Positions 32,439-46,579 of a DNA stretch of 64,000 bases are shown here, in pieces. The position numbers and the translations under genes are program-made. Source of the stretch: Escherichia marmotae (GTDB lineage Bacteria > Pseudomonadota > Gammaproteobacteria > Enterobacterales > Enterobacteriaceae); the NCBI RefSeq assembly GCF_002900365.1, contig NZ_CP025979.1:3100001-3164000 (forward strand). Reading direction: 5' to 3'. Positions within the stretch are counted from its first letter, which is position 1. Each line of letters begins with the position of its first letter. The notes below the pieces were generated by a model, which did no database searches, had not been told where the DNA came from, and saw nothing but the letters and a program-made list of their open reading frames with translations.

Positions 32439-35225
32439 TTAGTGCGCCTGATCCCAGTTTTCGCCACTTCCCACTTCCACCAGCAACGGCACATCCAGAC
32501 GGGTACAGTTTTCCATCAACTGATGGATTTTCTTCGCTACCACATCGAGATCATCTTTATGAACTTCAAACACCAGTTCATCGTGTACCTGCATAATCAT
32601 ACGCACACGCGGTTGCTCGGCCTGGAGCCACGCATCAACGGCAATCATCGCCCGCTTGATGATATCGGCCGCGGTGCCCTGCATTGGCGCGTTAATTGCT
32701 GCACGTTCTGCCGCGGCACGGCGCGCACCATTGCTGGACTTAATATCCGGCAAATAGAGGCGGCGTCCGTCCAGCGTTTCAACGTAACCCTGTTCTTTCG
32801 CCTGGGCGCGGGTGCGTTCCATATACTCCAACACGCCTGGATAGCGTTCAAAGTAGAGATCCATGTACTTCTGCGCTTCTTTACGCGGAATGTTCAACTG
32901 GCGCGCCAGACCGAAAGCACTCATGCCGTAAATCAGGCCAAAGTTGATCGCTTTCGCGCTACGACGTTGTTCGCTGGTGACGGTTTCCAGTGACAAACCA
33001 AACACTTCTGCAGCCGTTGCCCGGTGGATATCTTTTCCTTCTGCGAAGGCGGTCAGCAAGCCTTTATCACGTGAGAGATGCGCCATAATGCGCAGTTCAA
33101 TCTGCGAGTAGTCCGCAGAAACAATCACGTAATCCTCTGGCGCAATAAACGCCTGACGGATACGGCGACCTTCCTCGTTACGCACCGGAATGTTTTGCAA
33201 GTTAGGATCGGTTGACGACAAGCGCCCTGTCGCAGTCACCGCCTGGTGATAAGAAGTATGCACGCGCCCGGTTTTCGGGTTGATCATCAGCGGCAGCTTG
33301 TCGGTGTAAGTCGATTTCAACTTCGCCAGACCGCGGTACTCCAGAATCACTTTCGGCAATGGATAGTCCAGTGCCAGCTCTTCCAGCACCTCTTCCGACG
33401 TTGACGGCGCACCACCCGGTGTTTTCTTCAGCGGTTTAATCCCCTGTTTTTCAAACAGAATGGTTTGTAACTGCTTGGTGGAAGAAAGATTAAATTCTTC
33501 ACCAGCAATTTCATGCGCTTTCTTTTCCAGCTCCGCGAGACGCAGAGTGAGTTCTTCTGAATGATTGTGCAGAACTTTCGGATCGATCTTCACACCGTTA
33601 CGTTCAATGCGCGAAAGCACCGGCACCAAAGGCATTTCGATGTTTTCAAAGACGTTCAACGGTCCTTTTTGTTTTTGCAGATCCGGCCACATTTTCAGAT
33701 GCAACTGCAAGGTGACATCCGCATCTTCGGCGGCATAGCGTCCGGCCTCTTCCAGGGCAATCTGGTTAAAAGTCAGTTGATTTTTACCTTTACCGGCAAT
33801 CTCTTCAAAAGTAATGGTTTTGTGCTTCAGCCAACGGTCCGCGAGGCTGTCCATGTCGTGACGCCCGGCAACACTGTTGAGAATGTAGGACTCCAGCATG
33901 GTATCAAAGGCAATTCCACGCAGCTCAATACCGTAGTTCGCCAGAATGCCGCGATCGTATTTCAGATTTTGCCCAACCTTCAGCGCCTTCTCATCTTCCA
34001 GCAGTGGTTTCAGCAGTTCGAGGGCGCGCTCGCGAGAGATCTGGTCGGGAGCATCGAGATAATCATGAGCAACCGGTACATACGCCGCCACACCTAGCTC
34101 GATGGCGAAAGATAGCCCCACCAGGTTGGCAGAGACGTTATCGAGGCTGTCGGTTTCGGTGTCAAAAGCAAATACCGGCGCTTTTTCCAGCTTCGTAATC
34201 CATTCTTTCAGCGTATTTTCATCAAGGATGGTGACGTAATTGTCGTAAGAAATCACCGTCGCAGTCACTTCCGGCATTTCGTCGACAACAATGGTTTCCT
34301 GCGACTTTGTGGCCGGTTTCGCCCCTTTGGCCTGTAACCACTTGCCTGCTTCAACATCGGCAACCCAGCGTTTGAATTCATACTTTTTAAACAGCCCTAA
34401 CAACTCTTCAGCCGCCGGTTGCTGCACTTCCAGTTGTTCACAGGTCAGCTCCAGCTCAACATCAGTTTTAATCGTCGCTAACTGGTAAGAAAGATATGCT
34501 ACCTCTTTATTTTGCTCGAGCTTCGCCGCCATTGTTTTCGCACCGCGGAAGCTTAGGCCAGCAATTTTTTCCGGCTCAGCATACAGCGTATCCAGCCCAC
34601 CAAGACCTTGCAGCAGTGCCTGCGCGGTTTTTTCACCCACGCCCGGTACGCCAGGGATGTTATCTGAAGAGTCGCCCATCAGCGCGAGGAAGTCGATAAT
34701 CAGTTCCGGCGGTACACCGTACTTATTCACGACCTCTTCCGGGCCAAGGATCGTATTCGTCATGGTATTGATGAGAGTGATATTTGGCGTTACCAGTTGC
34801 GCCATATCTTTATCACCGGTGCTGATCAGTACCGGGCGACCGGCTTTTTCTGCTTCGCGTGCCAGAGTGCCGATAACATCGTCTGCTTCTACGCCAGAAA
34901 CGGCCAGCAGCGGCAAGCCCATCGCTTTAACCATCGCATGCAGAGGCTCGATTTGCACTCGTAGATCATCCGGCATTGGCGGGCGATGTGATTTGTAATG
35001 TTCAAACAGTTCATCACGAAAGGTTTTTCCCTTGGCGTCAAAGACCACCGCTGCATGCGTCGGTTTATATTGCAAGATCAGACTGCGCAGCATGTTGAGG
35101 ACACCATACATCGCACCGGTCGGCTCGCCTGCGCTGTTGGTCAGCGGCGGAAACGCGTGATATGCGCGATAAAGATAAGATGAACCATCTACAAGGATAA
35201 GTGGGTTTTGGGGGATCTGAACCAT
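32439..35225 (-). CDS. polA: DNA polymerase I
   Basis: 928 residues, full length. 5' nuclease domain (residues 1-323, with DGSSYLYRAYHA and GDKDMAQLV), 3'-5' proofreading exonuclease (FAFDTETDSLD) and polymerase A domain. The polymerase motifs are motif A DYSQIELRIMAH, motif B RRSAKAINFGLIYGMS and motif C VHDELVFE. Removes RNA primers and fills gaps in replication and repair. DnaA boxes lie upstream (35349-35369). Confidence 0.99.
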   Translation of the reverse strand: MVQIPQNPLILVDGSSYLYRAYHAFPPLTNSAGEPTGAMYGVLNMLRSLILQYKPTHAAVVFDAKGKTFRDELFEHYKSHRPPMPDDLRVQIEPLHAMVKAMGLPLLAVSGVEADDVIGTLAREAEKAGRPVLISTGDKDMAQLVTPNITLINTMTNTILGPEEVVNKYGVPPELIIDFLALMGDSSDNIPGVPGVGEKTAQALLQGLGGLDTLYAEPEKIAGLSFRGAKTMAAKLEQNKEVAYLSYQLATIKTDVELELTCEQLEVQQPAAEELLGLFKKYEFKRWVADVEAGKWLQAKGAKPATKSQETIVVDEMPEVTATVISYDNYVTILDENTLKEWITKLEKAPVFAFDTETDSLDNVSANLVGLSFAIELGVAAYVPVAHDYLDAPDQISRERALELLKPLLEDEKALKVGQNLKYDRGILANYGIELRGIAFDTMLESYILNSVAGRHDMDSLADRWLKHKTITFEEIAGKGKNQLTFNQIALEEAGRYAAEDADVTLQLHLKMWPDLQKQKGPLNVFENIEMPLVPVLSRIERNGVKIDPKVLHNHSEELTLRLAELEKKAHEIAGEEFNLSSTKQLQTILFEKQGIKPLKKTPGGAPSTSEEVLEELALDYPLPKVILEYRGLAKLKSTYTDKLPLMINPKTGRVHTSYHQAVTATGRLSSTDPNLQNIPVRNEEGRRIRQAFIAPEDYVIVSADYSQIELRIMAHLSRDKGLLTAFAEGKDIHRATAAEVFGLSLETVTSEQRRSAKAINFGLIYGMSAFGLARQLNIPRKEAQKYMDLYFERYPGVLEYMERTRAQAKEQGYVETLDGRRLYLPDIKSSNGARRAAAERAAINAPMQGTAADIIKRAMIAVDAWLQAEQPRVRMIMQVHDELVFEVHKDDLDVVAKKIHQLMENCTRLDVPLLVEVGSGENWDQAH

Positions 35226-35348
35226 AATGTCCGTGCCTGTTTATCAGATTATGGGTAAAGGATGCCACAGACGGGATAAAAACATGAGTTTTTCACCGCT
35301 TTTCGTGAAAATCTTTTGTAGATCTTCTGGATCGCTCGCTAATCCCCA

Positions 35349-35369
35349 TGTGGATAACTTTGTGCATAA
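35349..35369. promoter_or_regulatory. two tandem DnaA boxes in the polA-yihG divergent region
   Basis: TGTGGATAA (35349-35357) and TGTGCATAA (35361-35369) both fit TTATNCACA read on the opposite strand, 12 bp apart. A one-mismatch third copy, TGTGGATAG, is at 35490. DnaA is reported to stimulate polA expression in E. coli. The rest of this 363-bp AT-rich gap (35226-35588) holds the divergent promoters and no gene I can support. Confidence 0.65.
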
Positions 35370-35588
35370 ATTATTTACATCGCTTTTAATTTATTCTCAT
35401 GCTTTTTACAGCATAATATTTATCGTTTACTTTCATGAAGTTAAAAATATCCCCTCAACGAACAATTGAGAAAAAGGGATTTTTTATAATGTGGATAGAT
35501 ATGATTTATTTTTCTATTTAAGGATCATCCGTTATTTGGATCGTTTTCTGCTAAAATCTGCGCCTTGCGCTTCTTTCGCGCACTGTCT

Positions 35589-36521
35589 ATGGCTAACTTT
35601 TTGAATAAATTAATTATGACGAGAATACTCGCTACGATAACCCTTTTGCTGAGTATCGTATTGACCATTTTGGTCACCATTTTTTGTTCTGTCCCGATCA
35701 TCATTGCCGGGATCGTAAAACTGTTGTTACCTGTACCAGTAATTTGGCGAAAGGTTTCACGCTTTTGTGATTTTATGATGTATTGCTGGTGTGAAGGATT
35801 GGCGTGTTTGCTGCACCTTAACCCACACCTGCAATGGGAAGTTCACGGGCTGGAGGGGTTAAGTAAAAAGAACTGGTATCTACTTATTTGTAATCATCGT
35901 AGCTGGGCAGATATTGTCGTACTGTGCGTGCTGTTTCGTAAGCACATTCCGATGAATAAATATTTCCTCAAACAGCAACTTGCCTGGGTGCCTTTTCTTG
36001 GCCTGGCGTGTTGGGCACTGGATATGCCGTTTATGAAGCGTTATTCCCGCGCTTATTTATTACGTCATCCGGAGCGGCGTGGTAAAGATGTTGAAACCAC
36101 TCGGCGCTCATGCGAGAAGTTTCGTCGGCATCCCACCACTATTGTGAATTTTGTTGAAGGCTCTCGTTTCACGCAAGAGAAACATCAAAAAACCCATTCG
36201 GCATTTCAAAATCTTCTGCCGCCAAAAGCTGCCGGTATTGCGATGGCACTGAATGTGCTGGGTAAACAATTCGATAAATTACTCAACGTTACGCTGTGTT
36301 ATCCGGACAATAATCGCCAACCATTCTTCGATATGTTAAGTGGCAAACTGACACGAATTGTCGTGCATGTGGATTTACAGCCCATTGCTGAAGAGTTGCA
36401 TGGCGACTATATCAATGACAAAGGTTTTAAACGCCATTTTCAGCAGTGGCTGAACTCACTGTGGCAGGAAAAAGACCGGCTTCTGACATCTCTGATGTCA
36501 TCACAGCATCAGAATAAGTAA
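35589..36521 (+). CDS. yihG: YihG, inner-membrane acyltransferase
   Basis: 310 residues from the ATG at 35589 (MANFLNKLIM). PlsC-like lysophosphatidate acyltransferase: two hydrophobic segments at the N terminus (ITLLLSIVLTILVTIFCSVPIIIAG), catalytic NHRSWAD (HX4D) and the glycerophosphate-binding NFVEGSRFT motif. It adds an acyl chain at sn-2 of 1-acylglycerol-3-phosphate, a minor activity beside PlsC. Confidence 0.94.
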   Translation: MANFLNKLIMTRILATITLLLSIVLTILVTIFCSVPIIIAGIVKLLLPVPVIWRKVSRFCDFMMYCWCEGLACLLHLNPHLQWEVHGLEGLSKKNWYLLICNHRSWADIVVLCVLFRKHIPMNKYFLKQQLAWVPFLGLACWALDMPFMKRYSRAYLLRHPERRGKDVETTRRSCEKFRRHPTTIVNFVEGSRFTQEKHQKTHSAFQNLLPPKAAGIAMALNVLGKQFDKLLNVTLCYPDNNRQPFFDMLSGKLTRIVVHVDLQPIAEELHGDYINDKGFKRHFQQWLNSLWQEKDRLLTSLMSSQHQNK

Positions 36522-36528
36522 GTTTTAC

Positions 36529-36552
36529 TCGCCTCTGAATTAGCAGAGGCGA
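36529..36552. terminator. hairpin between convergent yihG and yihF
   Basis: Stem TCGCCTCT / AGAGGCGA with an 8-nt loop, immediately after yihG and before the yihF stop. A short T-rich run follows on the plus side. Confidence 0.6.
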
Positions 36553-36561
36553 GGCATCATT

Positions 36562-37992
36562 TTAATGAATAAAACGCCCTGCACGAGACATAAATTCTTC
36601 TTCACTCATCTCCTGCCCATTGAAAACAACTTTACCTGGCATATAACGCAGTTGCAGTGAGGCGATATTGTTATCAATGGTGATTAACTGAAACATCTTA
36701 CCTAACGCCATCATTCCGCTAATTTGTTTATCAGCCCGCCTCTGGGCTTTTTCAGCATCCATTCCTTCAGATAAATTAATTTGCTTTGATATTTCAGTGA
36801 CGACATTAAGCGGTAAAGTCACGTCAAAATTGAGTGATTTAATATCTTTATTTGTGGCCGATGATGATTTAGCAGGATCAGCAATACTGATATCCAGATT
36901 AGCGTTAAGTTCTCCGACTGTATTTTTCCAACTAATCGGTAATTTAATAACCGGTTCACTTTTTTGTAATAGCGGTAAAGACTCTTTGAACAACGCAGCA
37001 TTCACTTCTTCTTGCGCATTTTGATCGTTAGCTAACTCAGGGTGTGCTGCATACTGCTTCTTCATCGCAATATTGTACTGAATGATAAATTGACGAACTG
37101 CCGTTGGGTCGATAGATTCAGCAATCAGCGACCATTGACCACTACCTAGCGCCTGATTTCCTTTGGTTAATTTCTCAATACCATAAGTCAGATTAGCATT
37201 GATAAAGTCTTTATCTTTAACACGCTCAAGCGTTGTCCTGGCTATGAATGCATCAATTTTGGCAACCTCTTCACCACGATTGATAATGCTGACCTGATTA
37301 AATTTTGACTCATTTTCACCAATCGGAAATTTATTTCCTTCCAGTCTTGTCAGGGAGTTCACAGTAAAGGTTTTTGCTATTACTTTATTCATCGGCGATA
37401 AGTTCAGAGTGATATCTTCGACTTTTCCTTCAATATTCAGGTTAGACAATGAACTATTATCGCCGCTAAAAGTAAACTGGCCTTCACCAAAGGATACCTG
37501 ACCATACTCTGCAGGAGCAACATCTAATATCGTAGAGAATGAGCCACCAAATGCGAATCGCAATGATGCTTCGACGGGCGATTTATCTTTCGCAGCGATA
37601 AATAGCGACTGTGTCAGTTCATTATTCACTAATTTCACTTTTGCAGCCGCCAGAGCAGGGATGACATTACCATGCATTAACATCGTGATAGGCAACGGGC
37701 CGTGCTCAACATCCACATCAAATGCAACTTTCTGGCCTGGTTTGATATTGAGATCTGGAGCTCCGTTATCAAATGTAATTAGCATTTGAAAATGGGAATT
37801 AAAAAAACCTTTTCCAAAGTTTTCATAGCTTGCCGTCATCTCGTAGGCATGTTTACCTTTCTTTTTCCCATCGTTAAAATCTTTAATAAATTTTTCGACA
37901 CCCGGCTGAATTTGCGTGCCAGTGTACCATGTACCACCACTCCAGATAACGGCTAACGCAATAATTACACCCGTAGCTGACTTACGTATCAT
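36562..37992 (-). CDS. yihF: YihF, DUF945 periplasmic/membrane-anchored protein
   Basis: 476 residues from MIRKSATGVIIALAVIW (ATG at 37992), which is a single N-terminal membrane anchor or signal segment; most of the protein should be periplasmic. It has the YdgA-like DUF945 layout of E. coli YihF. From memory it differs from the K-12 protein at many positions along its length, far more than its neighbours do, with lysine-, asparagine- and serine-rich variable stretches. Function unknown. Confidence 0.92.
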   Translation of the reverse strand: MIRKSATGVIIALAVIWSGGTWYTGTQIQPGVEKFIKDFNDGKKKGKHAYEMTASYENFGKGFFNSHFQMLITFDNGAPDLNIKPGQKVAFDVDVEHGPLPITMLMHGNVIPALAAAKVKLVNNELTQSLFIAAKDKSPVEASLRFAFGGSFSTILDVAPAEYGQVSFGEGQFTFSGDNSSLSNLNIEGKVEDITLNLSPMNKVIAKTFTVNSLTRLEGNKFPIGENESKFNQVSIINRGEEVAKIDAFIARTTLERVKDKDFINANLTYGIEKLTKGNQALGSGQWSLIAESIDPTAVRQFIIQYNIAMKKQYAAHPELANDQNAQEEVNAALFKESLPLLQKSEPVIKLPISWKNTVGELNANLDISIADPAKSSSATNKDIKSLNFDVTLPLNVVTEISKQINLSEGMDAEKAQRRADKQISGMMALGKMFQLITIDNNIASLQLRYMPGKVVFNGQEMSEEEFMSRAGRFIH

Positions 37993-38100
37993 ATAGATAT
38001 TCCCTGATAAAACAGCAAAAGTTTGAATATCCACTTATGATGAAATAATGTCCAGCAACTGGACGCATTATCAGAAAGTATTTATATTTATTTAAAAATA

Positions 38101-38128
38101 AAAAAGCCCGCGAGTATTCACGGGCCTT
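38101..38128 (-). terminator. dsbA terminator
   Basis: On the minus strand, a GC-rich stem (GGCCCGTG / CGCGGGCT) followed by a run of T residues, just after the dsbA stop codon. Confidence 0.8.
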
Positions 38129-38145
38129 ATGTAATTCACAATGAA

Positions 38146-38772
38146 TTATTTTTTCTCAGACAGATATTTCACTGTGTCAGCATATTGCTGAACAAAAACA
38201 TCCATATTGCTGGTATCCATACCCTGCGGGTTCAACTGATATTTACCGTTAACAAACATCGCCGGAACGCCACGCAATTGCACATCTGCAGCCGCTTTTT
38301 CTTGCTGTGCGACCAGAGATTTAACGACAAAACTGTTCCACGCCGCGTCGTACTCTTCACCTTTAATACCTGCGTTGATAAATACATCGCGGATATCAGA
38401 TGCAGAGCGAATAGTCTGAGTTTTCTGTACGCCTTCAAACAGCGGAACAGTAACTTTGTCTTCTACACCCAGCGCCATCGCCACTGCCCAAGCCTGAGTC
38501 AGATCTTTGCCCAGGTCTCCACCCATGAAGTTGACGTGGTATTTGGTCATCTTCACGCCTTCCGGCAGTTTTTTCTTCACGTTATCAGAAATATGCAGAA
38601 CTTCTTCAAACTGATAGCAGTGCGGGCAGAAGAAAGAGAAAAACTCCAGCACTTGCGGCGCGCCAGCAACCGGTTTTTCCAGGGTGGTGTACTGTTTACC
38701 ATCTTCATACTGCGCCGCCGATGCGCTAAACGCTAAAACCAAACCAGCCAGCGCCAGCCAAATCTTTTTCAT
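38146..38772 (-). CDS. dsbA: periplasmic thiol:disulfide oxidoreductase DsbA
   Basis: 208 residues with a cleavable signal peptide ([19 protein letters not shown]). Thioredoxin fold with the active-site CPHC motif (FFCPHCYQF) and the cis-proline loop RGVPAMFVN. Introduces disulfide bonds into exported proteins and is reoxidised by DsbB. Follows srkA by 16 bp, the known two-gene unit with a Cpx-responsive promoter. Confidence 0.99.
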
Positions 38773-38788
38773 TGTCTACTCTCTCCGA

Positions 38789-39775
38789 TTAATACATAGG
38801 TGTTAATTGTAAAGGGGGTTCTTGTAGAACTTTTACCTGTTCTATAAAAGTCGCCGTCTGTCGCAGCCAGTAATCTTCCCCGGTTAACCACGGGAAATTT
38901 TTCGGGAACGCGGGATCAGCCCAACGCCGCATCAGCCAGGCAAGATAATAAACCAAACGCATGGCGCGTAAAGGTTCAATCAGTCCGATTTCAGCGGTGT
39001 CGAACTCGCTAAATTCTTCATAAGCTTCAATAATAGTTTCCAATTGCATCCGCTGCTCGGCTTTATCTCCATTGAGTAACATCCACAGATCCTGTACCGC
39101 TGGGCCATTGCGCGCATCATCCAGATCGACAAACATCGGACCATCGCGCCAAAGAATATTTCCAGCGTGGCAGTCTCCATGTAGCCGCAGAACGGTGAAA
39201 TCTTCCCGCCAATGCGCTGTAACAGCGGCAATCAGTTGATCTGTCGCTTTCAGGAATGCGGTCTTCAACCCGGAAGGTATTAGTGTGGCGTCCTCAAACA
39301 GCTTACGTGGCTCAGTAAGATATTCATTCAGGCCAATAGTCGGACGATGGATAAAAAGCTGTTTATGTCCCGTCTGGTGCATCCGCCCCAGATAGCGCCC
39401 CACCGCTTCCATCTGATCAATATTGTCGGCTTCGAATTGACGACCACCGACGCTTGGAAAAACAGCGTAATAAAATCCCTGATGATTCAATAAAGTTTGA
39501 CCGTTATAGGCTAACGGCGCGGCGACTGGAACTTCGTCGTTTACCAGTTGTAACGCAAATTGATGTTCTTCGAGGATTTGGTCGGCTGTCCAACGTTCAG
39601 GACGATAAAATTTAACGACGAAGCGTCGACGCTCTTCGTCCTGAAATTGATAGACTCGGTTTTCATAGCTGTTAAGTGGGGTAAGACCTGAATCCACCCG
39701 GATCCCTTGCTCAAACAGAGCGTCCATGATGGTGTCCGGGTGTAGTGTCTGGAAAGTAAAAGCGCTGTTGTTCAT
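38789..39775 (-). CDS. srkA: stress response kinase A (YihE/RdoA)
   Basis: 328 residues. Choline-kinase-like protein kinase fold: FVVKFYRP (ATP lysine region), LRLHGDCHAGNILW (catalytic loop, Brenner-type HGDxHxxN) and FVDLDDARNGP (metal Asp). Ser/Thr kinase that protects against envelope stress and programmed death; CpxR-controlled. Upstream gene of dsbA. Confidence 0.97.
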   Translation of the reverse strand: MNNSAFTFQTLHPDTIMDALFEQGIRVDSGLTPLNSYENRVYQFQDEERRRFVVKFYRPERWTADQILEEHQFALQLVNDEVPVAAPLAYNGQTLLNHQGFYYAVFPSVGGRQFEADNIDQMEAVGRYLGRMHQTGHKQLFIHRPTIGLNEYLTEPRKLFEDATLIPSGLKTAFLKATDQLIAAVTAHWREDFTVLRLHGDCHAGNILWRDGPMFVDLDDARNGPAVQDLWMLLNGDKAEQRMQLETIIEAYEEFSEFDTAEIGLIEPLRAMRLVYYLAWLMRRWADPAFPKNFPWLTGEDYWLRQTATFIEQVKVLQEPPLQLTPMY

Positions 39776-39851
39776 CCCATCATCCGGAAAACATTACGAA
39801 TGATGAAAGATATCATTTCACGATGATTTTGTTGGTGCCGCTTACAAGCTT

Positions 39852-40121
39852 TTACTCTTTAATTACGCCACGTGCGCGTAACAGCGCCGTTTTGAAATCT
39901 TCTTCATAATCTTTCTGCAAACCCGGGATCACCGCATCTTTTGCGGAATCGCGCATTTTCAGGTGGTAGATTAGAATATCATCCGTCAAATCCGCCAGTT
40001 CGCCGTCAAAACCTGACTCTTTCGCCAATTTCTGCAAAAATTGCAGCAGGTTAAGGTCTGGCTCTTTTTGCCAGGCTGGCTGGAGGAGTTCAATAACTTC
40101 ATTCAGACGTTTACATTTCAT
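39852..40121 (-). CDS. yihD: YihD, DUF1040 small protein
   Basis: 89 residues from [17 protein letters not shown] (ATG at 40121). All-helical soluble protein found across enterobacteria, with no known function. Divergent from mobA. In-frame codons upstream to 40151 are not needed. Confidence 0.94.
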
Positions 40122-40190
40122 AGTGATGCTCCTTACTCTTGAGACAGACACGTTAGCAGGGTCAATCCCACAATAAAAGAGGCGATATCG

Positions 40191-40775
40191 GTGAATCTGA
40201 TGACGACGATAACAGGCGTGGTGCTGGCAGGCGGTAAAGCCCGACGCATGGGCGGCGTAGATAAAGGATTACTTGAATTAAACGGCAAACCGCTGTGGCG
40301 GCATGTCGCTGACGCGCTAATGACGCAGTTATCTCACGTTGTGGTTAATGCCAATCGCCATCAGGAAATCTACCGATTAAGCGGTCTGAAAGTAATTGAG
40401 GATTCACTGGCAGATTACCCAGGCCCTCTGGCGGGAATGCTTTCAGTAATGCAGCAAGAAGCTGATGAGTGGTTTCTGTTTTGTCCGTGTGATACGCCTT
40501 ATATCCCCCAGGATTTAGCCTCCCGACTTTATCATCAGCGAAAAGATGCATCTGTAGTGTGGGTCCATGACGGCGAGCGGGATCATCCAACTATTGCCCT
40601 GGTAAATCGCACTATTGAGCCATTATTGCAGGAATATCTGCATTCCGGAGAGCGCCGGGTGATGGCCTTTATGAATCTTGCTGGCGGTCATGCTGTTGAT
40701 TTCAGCGATCGTAAAGAGGCATTTGTTAACGTGAATACGCCAGAGGAGCTTGCCCGATGGCAGGAAAGACAATAA
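40191..40775 (+). CDS. mobA: molybdenum cofactor guanylyltransferase MobA
   Basis: 194 residues from a GTG start at 40191. Nucleotidyltransferase fold: [16 protein letters not shown] (GTP-binding loop), CDTPYIP (metal Asp). Attaches GMP to molybdopterin to give the dinucleotide (bis-MGD) cofactor of enzymes such as nitrate and DMSO reductases. Overlaps mobB by 19 nt. Confidence 0.97.
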
Positions 40776-41284
40776 TCCCTTTACTCGCCTTTGCCGCATG
40801 GAGTGGCACCGGCAAAACCACACTGTTAAAAAAACTTATTCCGGCATTGTGCGCACGAGGGATCCGTCCGGGTCTTATTAAGCATACGCATCATGATATG
40901 GATGTTGATAAGCCGGGCAAAGATAGCTATGAGCTACGCAAGGCCGGAGCGGCACAAACCATCGTTGCCAGCCAGCAGCGTTGGGCTTTGATGACAGAAA
41001 CCCCAGACGCAGAAGAACTGGATTTGCATTTTCTCGCAAGCCGGATGGATGACTCAAAGCTGGATTTGATTCTGGTTGAAGGGTTCAAACATGAAGAGAT
41101 CGCGAAGATTGTGCTGTTTCGCGATGGGGCCGGACATCGACCGGAAGAGTTGGTGATAGACAGGCATGTCATTGCTGTGGCCAGCGATATACCGCTTAAT
41201 GTTGATGTCGCGTTACTGGACATTAATGATATTGAGGGGCTGGCTGATTTTGTTGTTGGGTGGATGAGTCAGCAGGCTGAATAA
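40757..41284 (+). CDS. mobB: MobB, molybdopterin-guanine dinucleotide accessory GTPase
   Basis: 175 residues. P-loop WSGTGKTTLLKK (residues 15-26) and later VEGFKHEE, a Walker B-like region. Binds GTP and assists MobA, though not essential for cofactor synthesis. Last gene before the rRNA operon terminator. Confidence 0.97.
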   Translation: MAGKTIIPLLAFAAWSGTGKTTLLKKLIPALCARGIRPGLIKHTHHDMDVDKPGKDSYELRKAGAAQTIVASQQRWALMTETPDAEELDLHFLASRMDDSKLDLILVEGFKHEEIAKIVLFRDGAGHRPEELVIDRHVIAVASDIPLNVDVALLDINDIEGLADFVVGWMSQQAE

Positions 41285-41290
41285 GCAGGA

Positions 41291-41330
41291 GTAGGTCGGA
41301 TAAGACGTGGCAAACGTTGCATCCGGCCTT
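41291..41330. repeat. REP-like element after mobB
   Basis: GTAGGTCGGATAAGACG ... GTTGCATCCGGCC resembles a Y-type REP palindrome, directly downstream of mobB. Confidence 0.65.
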
Positions 41331-41345
41331 TTTCCGCACCAGCGC

Positions 41346-41376
41346 AAAAAGGCCATCCTTACGGATGGCCTTTCGC
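41346..41376 (-). terminator. rRNA operon terminator T1
   Basis: Stem AAAGGCCATCC / GGATGGCCTTT with a TTAC loop, 8-39 bp after the 5S gene, flanked by A/T tracts. It is the usual rrn T1 hairpin, here transcribed on the minus strand. Confidence 0.88.
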
Positions 41377-41384
41377 TTTATTTG

Positions 41385-41504
41385 ATGCCTGGCAGTTCCC
41401 TACTCTCGCATGGGGAGACCCCACACTACCATCGGCGCTACGGCGTTTCACTTCTGAGTTCGGCATGGGGTCAGGTGGGACCACCGCGCTATCTCCGCCA
41501 GGCA
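41385..41504 (-). rRNA. rrfA: 5S ribosomal RNA
   Basis: Exactly 120 nt, beginning TGCCTGGCGG and ending CTGCCAGGCAT, with the conserved CCCACCTGACCCCATGCCGA segment. Bases 11-13 are AGA, whereas the E. coli 5S copies I remember have CCG, CAG or CAC there. This is loop A, so pairing of helix I is not affected. Confidence 0.97.
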
Positions 41505-41596
41505 AATTCTGTTTATTAACCCGCTTTCGCCGGCTAATCTAATCTGTATCAGGCTGAAAATCTTCTCTCATCCGCCAAAACATCTTCGGCGTTGTA

Positions 41597-44500
<2,904 letters not shown>

Positions 44501-44695
44501 TCACAACCCGAAGATGTTTCTTTCGAACCATCATCGTGTTGCGAAAATTTGAGAGACTCACGAATAATCTTTCGACTATTCAGTGTTTCAATTTTCAGCT
44601 TGATCCAGATTTTTAAAGAGCAAATATCTCAAACATCACTCGTAAGTGAGTTTTGAGATACAGTGGCCGGCGACTTTCACTCACAAACCAGCAAG

Positions 44696-44771
44696 TGGCG
44701 TCCCCTAGGGGATTCGAACCCCTGTTACCGCCGTGAAAGGGCGGTGTCCTGGGCCTCTAGACGAAGGGGAC
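44696..44771 (-). tRNA. gltT: tRNA-Glu (anticodon UUC)
   Basis: 76 nt with encoded CCA: GTCCCCTTCGTCTAGAGG at the 5' end, anticodon loop CTTTCAC (UUC), GGTTCGAATCC T-loop and GGGGACGCCA at the 3' end. It is the only tRNA in the 16S-23S spacer. In K-12 the rrn operon at this position (between mobB and hemG, rrnA) has tRNA-Ile and tRNA-Ala instead; the Glu type belongs to rrnB, C, E and G. The gltT-type symbol is only a label for the spacer copy. Confidence 0.97.
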
Positions 44772-44856
44772 GTATCAGTCTGCTTCGCAAGACGCCTTGC
44801 TTTTCACTTTCTATCAGACAATCTGTGTGAGCACTTCAAAGAACGCTTCTTTAAGG

Positions 44857-46398
<1,542 letters not shown>

Positions 46399-46579
46399 AA
46401 AAGTTTGATGCTCAAAGAATTAAACTTCGTAATGAATTACGTGTTCACTCTTGAGACTTGGTATTCATTTAGCGTCTTGCGACGTTAAGAATCCGTATCT
46501 TCGAGTGCCCACACAGATTGTCTGATAAATTGTTAAAGAGCAGTGCCGCTTCGCTTTTTCTCAGCGGCGCGGGGTGTGC

